The notes under the pieces were generated by a model. The model saw only the letters and a program-made list of their open reading frames with translations, did not search any database and was not told where the DNA came from. A stretch of DNA of 9,379 nt. It comes from Gammaproteobacteria bacterium. GTDB lineage: Bacteria; Pseudomonadota; Gammaproteobacteria; J113. Positions within the stretch are counted from its first letter, which is position 1. Each line of letters opens with the position of its first letter. Location of the stretch: NCBI GenBank assembly GCA_003694425.1, contig RFJX01000148.1, forward strand, positions 1 to 9,379, given 5' to 3'. The translations under genes were made by a program, and so were the position numbers. Shown here piece by piece: positions 1-6,378 of the stretch.

Positions 1-185
1 CCCTCTACATCGCCCTGGGGATCTCCGGCGCCATCCAGCATCTCGCCGGAATGAAGGACAGCAAGGTGATCGTGGCCATCAACAAGGACCCCGACGCGCC
101 GATCTTCCAGGTGGCCGACTACGGCCTCGTCGGCGACGTGTTCGAGGTGGTGCCCAGGCTGATCGAGCTCCTGCCGCCGCGCTGA
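1..185 (+). CDS. etfA: Electron transfer flavoprotein alpha subunit, 3' end only
   Basis: This is the last 60 codons of a gene that begins before the window; the first complete codon is at position 3 and the TGA stop is at 183-185. The visible part matches the C-terminal FAD-binding domain of ETF alpha: a [15 protein letters not shown] segment, then [10 protein letters not shown], then ADYGLVGD, the most conserved stretch of the family, which cradles the FAD. ETF is a soluble heterodimer that takes electrons from acyl-CoA dehydrogenases and passes them to ETF:ubiquinone oxidoreductase. That enzyme is encoded 164 bases downstream on the same strand, which supports the call. The beta-subunit gene is expected just upstream, outside the window. 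Paralogues such as FixB share this domain, but the adjacent ETF-QO favours an ordinary catabolic EtfA. Confidence 0.93.
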   Translation, partial: LYIALGISGAIQHLAGMKDSKVIVAINKDPDAPIFQVADYGLVGDVFEVVPRLIELLPPR

Positions 186-239
186 AAGTGTGCCGGAGAC
201 CGCGCTGGTCCATCACCCCACCCCCGCAATCGGGAGACA

Positions 240-353
240 ATGACGGATGAAGAGGGAGTACGGCGCAACCCCGGGACCGGTACCGGCCTTCCCGGCGGCG
301 GCATGCGGCAACGTGGAATACTCACCGCCCTGACCCGGAGGAAGAGAGCATGA
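240..353 (+). CDS. Possible small ORF coupled to ETF-QO (37 aa, doubtful)
   Basis: An ATG at 240 opens a 37-codon frame whose TGA (351-353) overlaps the ETF-QO start codon (350-352) as ATGA, the arrangement of translationally coupled genes. A GGGAG stretch (232-236) lies only 3 bases before the ATG, closer than ideal for a ribosome site. The peptide would start [12 protein letters not shown], contain several Gly and Pro residues and end in a basic stretch, LTRRKRA. I recognise no family. About two thirds of its third codon positions are G or C, by eye lower than in the flanking genes, which argues against long-term coding. It may be a leader peptide, a chance frame, or a real small protein. 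Confidence 0.2.
   Translation: MTDEEGVRRNPGTGTGLPGGGMRQRGILTALTRRKRA
271..295. promoter_or_regulatory. Palindromic hairpin in the etfA to ETF-QO spacer
   Basis: A perfect 10-base palindrome, CCGGTACCGG (277-286), lies between outer arms CCGGGA (271-276) and TCCCGG (290-295), which are exact reverse complements. CCT (287-289) would bulge. As RNA this gives a strong two-part stem. It is followed by GC-rich sequence with no T run, so it is not a standard intrinsic terminator. It could be an mRNA processing or stability element between the two genes, an attenuator acting with the small ORF that covers it, or an operator. The sequence does not decide between these. Confidence 0.35.
337..343 (+). 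promoter_or_regulatory. Ribosome binding site of ETF-QO
   Basis: GGAGGAA, whose GGAGG core (337-341) sits 8 bases before the ATG at 350. This supports 350 over the in-frame ATG at 362 as the start. Confidence 0.8.
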
Positions 354-1987
354 GCGAGGAGATGAACTATGACGTGGTGATCGTGGGAGGCGGTCCCTGT
401 GGCCTGTCCGCGGCGATCCGCCTCAAGCAGCTCGCCGGTGACGACCTCCAGGTCTGTCTGCTGGAGAAGGGTTCGGAGATCGGGGCGCACATCCTCTCCG
501 GCGCCGTCTTCGAGGCGCGGGCCCTGGCCGAACTCTTTCCCGACTGGGAGGAACGCGGCGCGCCTCTGGATACCCCCGTGAGCGAGGACGAGGTCCATTT
601 CCTCCGTGGACCGGAACGGTCCATCCGGGTACCGCCGGCCCTGGTGCCGGCCCCCATGCACAACCGGGGCAACCATGTGATCAGCCTTGGCCTGCTGTGC
701 CGCTGGCTGGGGACCCAGGCGGAAGCCCTGGGGGTCGACCTGTTCCCGGGCTTCCCCGCGGCCCGGCCACTGTACGAGGGCGACGCCATCGGCGGCGTGG
801 TCACCGGCGAGATGGGGCTCGACGCGGACGGCAGACCCAAGCCGCACCACGAACCCGGGGTGGTGCTGCGCGCCCGCTACACCCTCTTCGCCGAGGGATG
901 TCGCGGACATCTAGGCAGGGAGCTGATCGAACGCTTCGGTCTGGATGCGCAGGCCGACCCGCCGCACTATGGCCTGGGGATCAAGGAACTCTGGGAGATC
1001 GATCCGGGAAGGCATCGTCCCGGTCTGGTGCTGCACACCTTCGGCTGGCCCCTGAGCGAGAGCGGCACCGGGGGTGGTGGCTTCCTCTATCACTGGGGTG
1101 ACAACCTGGTGAGCGTCGGGCTCATCACGGACCTCAATTACGGCAACCCCTGGCTGAGCCCCTTCGAGGAATTCCAGCGCTGCAAGCAGCATCCGCTGCT
1201 GCGCGGGCATCTGCAGGGGGGCCGGCGTGTCGCCTACGGGGCCCGCACCATCAGCAAGGGCGGACTCCTGTCACAGCCCCGGATGGTCCTCCCCGGCGGT
1301 CTCCTGGCCGGCTGCGAGGCCGGCACCCTCAATGTGGCGAAGATCAAGGGTATCCATTGCGCGATGAAATCGGGGATGCTGGCGGCCGAAAGCGTGTACG
1401 AGGCCCTTGCCGGTGGCGACCCCGGTGGCGGCGTGCTGGAGCAGTACGAGCAGCGTTACCGGGGTTCATGGCTCTACGACGAGCTGCACCGCAGTCGCAA
1501 TTTCGGCCCGGCCCTGCACCGCTGGGGGCCATTCCTCGGCGGGCTCTTCAATCTGCTCGATCAGAACCTCTTCCGGGGCGCCCTGCCGCTGGATGTGCAC
1601 GACCGCAAACCGGACCATGAAGCGCTGCGGCCGAAGGAGGAATGCCGGGCAATCGAATATCCCCGCCCGGACGGCGAGATCAGCTTCGACCGCCTCTCCT
1701 CGGTGTTCCTCTCCAACACGCACCACGAGGAGGACCAGCCATGCCATCTGAGGCTCCGCGACCCGGAGCTGCCGATCCGGCTCAATCTGGAACGCTATGG
1801 TGCGCCCGAGCAGCGCTACTGCCCGGCCGGGGTCTACGAGATCCTGGAGGAAGGAGACGGGCCCAGGCTGCAGATCAATGCCGCCAACTGCCTGCACTGC
1901 AAGGCCTGCGATATCAAGGACCCCGGCCAGAACATCGTCTGGGTGCCGCCGGAAGGCGGCGGTGGACCCAACTATCCCAACATGTGA
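350..1987 (+). CDS. Electron transfer flavoprotein:ubiquinone oxidoreductase (ETF-QO)
   Basis: The 545-residue protein has the usual length of bacterial ETF-QO. It would accept electrons from reduced ETF and reduce membrane quinone, as a monotopic inner-membrane protein on the cytoplasmic face. The N-terminus has the FAD dinucleotide fold GGGPCGLSAA (about residues 13-22) with the acidic strand end LLEKG (about 37-41). HILSGAVFE, GNHVISLG, and GCEAGTLNVAKIKGIHCAMKSGMLAA are the family's typical blocks around FAD and the quinone site. The C-terminus carries the 4Fe-4S cluster ligands C491 (in CPAGVYE) and C514, C517, C520 (in CLHCKACDIKDP), all present. The final NIVWVPPEGGGGPNYPNM is the family's standard ending. 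It follows etfA on the same strand and is preceded by a good GGAGG site. It ends with no gap against the convergent membrane-anchor gene. Homologues are called ETFDH or etfD; FixC is a shorter relative and fits less well. Confidence 0.96.
   Translation: MSEEMNYDVVIVGGGPCGLSAAIRLKQLAGDDLQVCLLEKGSEIGAHILSGAVFEARALAELFPDWEERGAPLDTPVSEDEVHFLRGPERSIRVPPALVPAPMHNRGNHVISLGLLCRWLGTQAEALGVDLFPGFPAARPLYEGDAIGGVVTGEMGLDADGRPKPHHEPGVVLRARYTLFAEGCRGHLGRELIERFGLDAQADPPHYGLGIKELWEIDPGRHRPGLVLHTFGWPLSESGTGGGGFLYHWGDNLVSVGLITDLNYGNPWLSPFEEFQRCKQHPLLRGHLQGGRRVAYGARTISKGGLLSQPRMVLPGGLLAGCEAGTLNVAKIKGIHCAMKSGMLAAESVYEALAGGDPGGGVLEQYEQRYRGSWLYDELHRSRNFGPALHRWGPFLGGLFNLLDQNLFRGALPLDVHDRKPDHEALRPKEECRAIEYPRPDGEISFDRLSSVFLSNTHHEEDQPCHLRLRDPELPIRLNLERYGAPEQRYCPAGVYEILEEGDGPRLQINAANCLHCKACDIKDPGQNIVWVPPEGGGGPNYPNM
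1945..1960. other. Perfect hairpin near the convergent gene ends
   Basis: GCCGCC (1945-1950) and GGCGGC (1955-1960) are exact inverted repeats around GGAA, a GNRA-type tetraloop in the + transcript. The hairpin lies inside the last codons of ETF-QO, and 27 bases beyond the stop of the opposite-strand membrane-anchor gene. It has no T run on either strand, so it is not a standard terminator. It might protect the 3' end of the - strand mRNA. It could also be simple codon composition in a Gly/Pro-rich stretch. Confidence 0.3.
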
Positions 1988-2866
1988 TCAGGAGACGAAG
2001 CGGTCCGGCTTCCTTCTGACCGGCGGCCGGATCTGCGGACGGCCCCGGCGCAGCCTGCCGACCGCGTAGCCCTGAAGATGGGCCGCCTTGCGGATGATCA
2101 CGAACTTGGACAGCCAGCCACCGGCGAGCGCCAGCAGGGCGGCGGAGAACATCAGCGGCAGTTGCTGCGTCGGCAGGGCGGTCGCGGCCAGCGCCAGCAC
2201 CAGCGGCAGCACGTTTCCACCACCCAGCAGCAACGGATTGAACCTCCCGAGCGCCGCCAGGGCCTCGGCCGGCGCTTCGGCCGCGGTGAGCGCAGCGCGG
2301 TAGCGGACCCAGGCGTAACCGCGGGCGGCCAGCAGGATCACGAGCAGCGGCTCCGTCCAGGACTGCGGCTGTCCGGCGACGGCCGAGATCAGGAACAGCA
2401 GCGCGGTCCCTTCGGTCAGGCCACTGATCACGATCAGGGGGACGACGGCAGGTTCCCGCCAGGCCGGGATCCCCTTCGAGGCCTGCAGGATACGCGCCTG
2501 ACAGTAGAGGAAGGCGATGGCCAGGACCCCGGTGAGGGCCAGCAGCCAGCCCTGTGCGAAGACGATGGCCAGCAGGGCCAGGGGAAGGAGCAGAACGGCC
2601 ACGCTCCCCTCCCGGGTCATCCAGGAGGTCTGGGGATGGAAGAAGACATGGAGGAACCGCCAGGGGCGCCCGATCTCCAGCCAGACCAGAAACAGGCCGA
2701 GGCCGATCAGGACCACTGCGGGCAGGCCGGCGGCCGGTTCGAGGGGCCCCGGCCAGCTCATCAGCGTGGCCAGGATCAACAGTCCGCTGCCGGTGCCGCC
2801 GAAGATGAAGTTGCCGGCGGCGCGCCAGTCCCAGTAGTTCTGCAGGGTGCTGCCAAATCTGATCAT
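1988..2866 (-). CDS. NrfD/DmsC-type membrane anchor of a Pad-like molybdoenzyme (PadD-like)
   Basis: A 292-residue, very hydrophobic protein with about eight predicted membrane helices (roughly residues 17-37, 48-66, 86-105, 107-123, 138-163, 173-187, 210-230, 234-257). The N-terminal NFIFGGTGSGLL and the loop LEIGRPWRFLHVFFHPQ followed by TSWMTREG are hallmarks of the NrfD/PsrC/DmsC family, which anchors molybdoenzyme complexes and exchanges electrons with quinone. The C-terminal tail is rich in Arg and Lys and should be cytoplasmic. The frame stays open upstream to 3364, but ATG 2866 is chosen because a GGAGAGAG site lies 6 bases before it and the family homology starts there; a longer form would overlap the ferredoxin gene. 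It is the last gene of the - strand operon, 70 bases after the ferredoxin subunit. Family membership is firm. The Pad role is inferred from its partners. Confidence 0.87.
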   Translation of the reverse strand: MIRFGSTLQNYWDWRAAGNFIFGGTGSGLLILATLMSWPGPLEPAAGLPAVVLIGLGLFLVWLEIGRPWRFLHVFFHPQTSWMTREGSVAVLLLPLALLAIVFAQGWLLALTGVLAIAFLYCQARILQASKGIPAWREPAVVPLIVISGLTEGTALLFLISAVAGQPQSWTEPLLVILLAARGYAWVRYRAALTAAEAPAEALAALGRFNPLLLGGGNVLPLVLALAATALPTQQLPLMFSAALLALAGGWLSKFVIIRKAAHLQGYAVGRLRRGRPQIRPPVRRKPDRFVS

Positions 2867-2872
2867 CGTGGT

Positions 2873-2880
2873 CTCTCTCC
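2873..2880 (-). promoter_or_regulatory. Ribosome binding site of the membrane anchor gene
   Basis: Read on the - strand this is GGAGAGAG, ending 6 bases before the ATG at 2866. It decides the start within a much longer open frame. Confidence 0.7.
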
Positions 2881-2890
2881 GAAGATGGCC

Positions 2891-2903
2891 GGCGGACACC
2901 GCC
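2891..2903 (-). other. Small hairpin between ferredoxin and anchor genes
   Basis: GGCGG (2891-2895) and CCGCC (2899-2903) form a 5-base stem with a 3-base loop in the only sizeable gap (2867-2936) of the - strand operon. There is no T run, so it is unlikely to end transcription. It may modulate mRNA stability or be chance in GC-rich DNA. Confidence 0.25.
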
Positions 2904-2936
2904 CGCGCGCGCATGCCGCCTCGCCGGACAGCCGCT

Positions 2937-3596
2937 TCACTCCTCCTGCTTCCCGCCGTCCCAGAGGTAATAGAAGCCGGTCTCGGTCTCGAGCTCGCCG
3001 TGCATCTGGAACCAGGTCTTTTCCTCCAGCAGCCGGGATACATTGCTGTTCTCGTCCTCGATGTCACCGAAGCTGAGCGCGTCGGCGATGCAGGCATTGA
3101 CACAGCCCGGCGTGGCCTCCGGATCGATGCCCGGGGTAAGGCCCCGCGCCAGACCCTCGTCCACCCGATCGGAGCAGAAGGTACACTTCTGCGCCACCCC
3201 CATCCGGCCCTCGTCGAAGCGGACGGCCTCCGATGGCATCGGCTCGTCCCCGTAGGCGAAATGGGGCCTGGTGACCTTGTAGCGGGCCTGGTAGGGACAT
3301 GCCACCATGCAGTAGCCACAGCCGATGCACAGGTCGTAATCGATGGTGACGATACCGTCCTCACGCTGCCCCGTGGCGGTGCTGGGACAGACGCTCATGC
3401 AGGGCGGATCGGCGCAGTGCTGGCAGCCGACGGGCATGAACAGGCGGTGGGCATCGGGATAGCTGCCCCACTCGATGTCGATCACCTTGCGCCACTGGAC
3501 CTGCGGCAGGGTGGCGTTGGTGTGCTTGCAGGCGGCGGTGCAGGTCTGGCAGCCGACGCAGCGGTTGAGGTCCGCGACCATTACCCAGCGGGTCAT
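2937..3596 (-). CDS. Four-cluster 4Fe-4S ferredoxin subunit of a molybdoenzyme (PadC-like)
   Basis: A 219-residue electron-transfer subunit of the DmsB/PsrB/NrfC type. Sixteen cysteines in four groups would bind four 4Fe-4S clusters: C13, C16, C19, C23 (CVGCQTCTAACKH); C58, C61, C66, C70 (CQHCADPPCMSVCP); C90, C93, C96, C100 (CIGCGYCMVACP); and C138, C141, C165, C169 (CTFC and GCVNACIADAL). It would wire the catalytic subunit to the quinone-reactive membrane anchor. There is no signal peptide, so it should be cytoplasmic. The start at 3596 overlaps the stop of the catalytic gene (3593-3595) as ATGA. A GGGAGAGG site lies at 3608-3601, and the first Cys group follows 12 residues later, as is usual. 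The C-terminal 45 residues, ending acidic, follow the last cluster. All cluster ligands are intact. Confidence 0.94.
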   Translation of the reverse strand: MTRWVMVADLNRCVGCQTCTAACKHTNATLPQVQWRKVIDIEWGSYPDAHRLFMPVGCQHCADPPCMSVCPSTATGQREDGIVTIDYDLCIGCGYCMVACPYQARYKVTRPHFAYGDEPMPSEAVRFDEGRMGVAQKCTFCSDRVDEGLARGLTPGIDPEATPGCVNACIADALSFGDIEDENSNVSRLLEEKTWFQMHGELETETGFYYLWDGGKQEE

Positions 3597-6340
3597 GATG
3601 CCTCTCCCACGCGCCGGATCTTCACCTTGGTGAGGTCCTTCATCGCCCCTCCGGCGTCGAGCGAGTCGAGGTTCATCGGCACCAGCGGGTTGATCCCCGG
3701 CCGTTTCAGTTCCCGCGCGTGCGGGGTCTTCCACTGCCCGAACTGGGCCACCATCAGGACCACGTCGGGGCGTATCCCTTCCCGCAGCCGCGCAGTGCCC
3801 GTGACGGACGCGACCGGGGAGATCACCTCGATGGTGTCACCGTCCTCGATCCCCATCTCCCGGGCCTTGCCCCGGTTCATCACCACCCCGTCATGGCCGA
3901 AGACGTTCTCCGACAGCTCGGTCATGAGCTGGACCGAGACATTGGCGCCCCAGGCGTACTGCATGCTGCGGGCGGTCAGGGCCCAGAACGGGAAGTCGGC
4001 GGGATTGGCCCCGCAGTCCCGCTCGATCATCTCGTCATAGATGCGGTTGATGTCGCGCCACTCCGGCAGCGGCTCGTATTCCTCGAGCTGGCGGTCCCAC
4101 CAGTGGATGCCCTCCTCGTGGAGCCGGTTGGCCAGCTCCCGTCCCATCCGGTAGTAGCGTTCCTGATAGGGTAGTTCGAACCGCAGCCCCATGTCCTGCA
4201 TGAGGGGAAAGAGATACCAGTGCAGCCGCGAGAAGGGGCGGGTCTTGAAGCCATGCTCCCGGAACCAGTCCAGTCCCAGCACCTCCTTGCCGCCGGTGAG
4301 CTCGAAGGTCGCTGCCTTGCAGACGGCATCCCACACCTCTTCCTGGTCGTGCTCCCGGTCCACCGCCAGGCTGAAATCGTATTCCTCACCCTGCAGCGGG
4401 ACCCCGCAGACCCCGAAATTGATCATGCTGTTGTACTGCTCCAGCATGCCCAGCCGGCGGGCCAGCTGGTTGGCGATCCAGGAGAAGTCCTTCGCCTCCC
4501 CCAGCGGCTCAACCGCGGCCTGGCGCAGGGCCCATCCTTCGGTAACCCAGTGGTTCTCGAAGTAGTGGGTGCCCCCGATCCTCAGCAGCTGGTCGCTCTC
4601 CAGGTCGGTGGCCTCGGGCAGCAGCACGTCGGCGAAATGGACCGTCTCGTCCATCTGGTAGGCGAAGGCGACGATGAAGGGGAACTGGGCCATCTCCTCG
4701 CAGATCTTCTCGGTCTCCGAGAAGGAGATGGCCGGGTTGCACTTGTAGACGAACCAGACGTCCGGCGGTTTTGGCCGCGGCCAGTTCTGGCCCGCCCGTC
4801 CCTGCAGCCGCAGCCAGGCCAGGGTGGTGGCGCCGAACAGCTGGGCCCCCTGGTTGTGGCCCGCCATGGGGGTGATGCTCTGTTCGGCATGCCGGTTGAC
4901 CGGATGCCGCTCCCATTCCTCCTTGCTGGTGGGATTGAACGGGTGTTTCATGAAGCCGTCCTCACCCGGCTCCACGGTCAGCATCCGGTCCCAGTCGGTG
5001 TCGCCGCTCAGGTGCACGGTGCTGCCGAGCAGACCGCCCGGCACCTCCAGAGCCCCGACCAGCACCTGCATCATGGTATGGGCCCAGACGCAGTCGTAGC
5101 CCCCCCAACCGTTGTTCACCGACTTGCCGAGTACGGTGGCTACGGGGCGGTAGGGCAGGACCCGCCCGTCGATCTCCACGGTCTCGCCGATCCGGGCATG
5201 CTCCAGAAACTCGTTGGCGATGCGGCGGATGGTCGCCGCGGGAACGTCGGAGATGCCCTCGGCCCATTCCGGGCTCTTGTCCGAGACCAGTGCCCTGGCC
5301 TTGTCCAGTGCCGTGGGGGCCTCGACATTGCGATGGTTCCAGGTCTCCTCGTCCGGACCCACCTCGATTGCCTCCTCCACCCGGAACGGTCCCAGCAGGG
5401 CCGGTTCGGTCCCCTCGGTATCGTAGGGAACGGCCCGGTTCGAGCGCAGGTCCCAGAGCAGCGGCTTGCGGCTTTCCGGGTCCCGCAGATAGAAGCCGTT
5501 GGGTCCGACCAGATAGGGGGAGGAGGTGTAGTCCCGCAAGAAGGGGACATCGAGCCTCTCCAGCGGCGTCTCGTGCATCAGCACGTGCAGCATCGCATAG
5601 AGCACCGCCGAATCGGTCTGCGGCCGGATCGGGATCCATTCCGAGGAGGTCGCGCCGGTGACGGAGAGGTGCGGCTCGAACTGGATCCGCTTCATGCCCC
5701 GGGCCCGGGCATCGGCATGACGCCGGACCCCCGTCACCCCTCCGGAGGCATTGATGTTGTTGCCGAAGGAGATGATGTAGTCGCAGCTCGGGGTGTCGGG
5801 CAGGACCGTGAAGGCGCGGTGCCAGAGCTCACCGAACATGTGCTCGCTGTGATAGCACTTCACCGTGCCCCCGGCGCCGATGCTCTGATCGAACGGTCCC
5901 CAGGCGACCAGGAAGGCCGGGAAGCTGCCCATGTACTTGAAGGGGGTGGCCGCGCCGCCGGTGGTGAAGGCCAGCCGGGGATTCCCGTTCTCGTCCAGCA
6001 CCCCCTTCTCGCGCGCCTTCTTCAGCCGCTCGGCCACCAGGTCCAGCGCCTCGTCCCAGCTGATCTGGACCCAGCCCGGGTCCTCGTCCTTGCCCTTCTT
6101 GGGGTTGGTGCGCTTCATCGGGTGCAGGATGCGGTTGGGATTGTAGGTCTTCTGGATGAGCCCGAAGGGCTTGACACAGATCTTGCCGTCGGCGGGATGC
6201 TCTCCCCGCAGATCGAAATTGGGCTCGATCCTGGTGGCGACCCCGTCGATGACCTCGACGGTCAGCAGATCCGGACCGTTCACGCACTGGTAGCAATAGG
6301 TGGAGACCTTCTTGCCGTGCGGTTTCGTCTTCGCGTGCAT
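3593..6340 (-). CDS. Molybdopterin oxidoreductase catalytic subunit, phenylacetyl-CoA:acceptor oxidoreductase (PadB)-like
   Basis: A 915-residue DMSO-reductase-family protein that should bind a bis-guanine-dinucleotide molybdenum cofactor. The N-terminal Fe-S domain starts with YCYQCVNGPDLL (about 15-26) and continues to GKICVKPFGLIQKTYNP (52-68). This signature, to my memory, marks the PadB group, which oxidises phenylacetyl-CoA to phenylglyoxylate. C162 in GGTVKCYHSEHMFG is the likely Mo ligand by position. ETVHFADVLLPEATDLES (565-582) is the usual pterin-binding block. The C-terminal dinucleotide-binding domain runs from about 783 (FPFWALTARS) to 909 and includes NRGKAREMGIEDGDTIEV. There is no twin-arginine signal, so the active site should be cytoplasmic, as a CoA ester substrate would need. 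ATG 6340 has GGAGGT 6 bases upstream; extending to 6496 would overlap the preceding gene. Only three Cys remain of the usual four cluster ligands. Family is sure; the substrate is inferred and could be another acyl or aromatic compound. Confidence 0.82.
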   Translation of the reverse strand: MHAKTKPHGKKVSTYCYQCVNGPDLLTVEVIDGVATRIEPNFDLRGEHPADGKICVKPFGLIQKTYNPNRILHPMKRTNPKKGKDEDPGWVQISWDEALDLVAERLKKAREKGVLDENGNPRLAFTTGGAATPFKYMGSFPAFLVAWGPFDQSIGAGGTVKCYHSEHMFGELWHRAFTVLPDTPSCDYIISFGNNINASGGVTGVRRHADARARGMKRIQFEPHLSVTGATSSEWIPIRPQTDSAVLYAMLHVLMHETPLERLDVPFLRDYTSSPYLVGPNGFYLRDPESRKPLLWDLRSNRAVPYDTEGTEPALLGPFRVEEAIEVGPDEETWNHRNVEAPTALDKARALVSDKSPEWAEGISDVPAATIRRIANEFLEHARIGETVEIDGRVLPYRPVATVLGKSVNNGWGGYDCVWAHTMMQVLVGALEVPGGLLGSTVHLSGDTDWDRMLTVEPGEDGFMKHPFNPTSKEEWERHPVNRHAEQSITPMAGHNQGAQLFGATTLAWLRLQGRAGQNWPRPKPPDVWFVYKCNPAISFSETEKICEEMAQFPFIVAFAYQMDETVHFADVLLPEATDLESDQLLRIGGTHYFENHWVTEGWALRQAAVEPLGEAKDFSWIANQLARRLGMLEQYNSMINFGVCGVPLQGEEYDFSLAVDREHDQEEVWDAVCKAATFELTGGKEVLGLDWFREHGFKTRPFSRLHWYLFPLMQDMGLRFELPYQERYYRMGRELANRLHEEGIHWWDRQLEEYEPLPEWRDINRIYDEMIERDCGANPADFPFWALTARSMQYAWGANVSVQLMTELSENVFGHDGVVMNRGKAREMGIEDGDTIEVISPVASVTGTARLREGIRPDVVLMVAQFGQWKTPHARELKRPGINPLVPMNLDSLDAGGAMKDLTKVKIRRVGEAS
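3601..3608 (-). promoter_or_regulatory. Ribosome binding site of the ferredoxin subunit inside the catalytic gene
   Basis: Read on the - strand this is GGGAGAGG, encoding part of the VGEA residues at the end of the catalytic subunit and sitting just before the overlapping ATGA. It supports the start at 3596. The same sequence serves the junction at 8706-8723. Confidence 0.7.
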
Positions 6341-6346
6341 GGACTT

Positions 6347-6352
6347 ACCTCC
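6347..6352 (-). promoter_or_regulatory. Ribosome binding site of the PadB-like gene
   Basis: GGAGGT on the - strand, 6 bases before ATG 6340, in the 38-base gap between the two molybdoenzyme gene sets. It fixes the start of the catalytic subunit against the longer open frame that reaches 6496. Confidence 0.8.
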
Positions 6353-6378
6353 GCTCCTCGCGCCTGGATCCGCTCCGT

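Noticed and set aside
119..910. A 263-codon open frame on the - strand across the etfA to ETF-QO spacer
   Set aside because: It overlaps two clear + strand genes and shows no protein family features.
1945..1960. Bidirectional intrinsic terminator
   Set aside because: The hairpin is perfect but has no T run on either side and lies inside coding sequence, so it is listed only as a hairpin.
2078..3076. A 332-codon open frame on the + strand, rich in Gln, Gly and Arg
   Set aside because: Antisense to the membrane anchor; the composition is that of reversed hydrophobic codons, and it crosses two real genes.
1988..3364. A longer form of the membrane anchor starting at 3364
   Set aside because: The extra 166 residues are antisense-like, overlap the ferredoxin gene and lack family similarity; ATG 2866 has a proper ribosome site.
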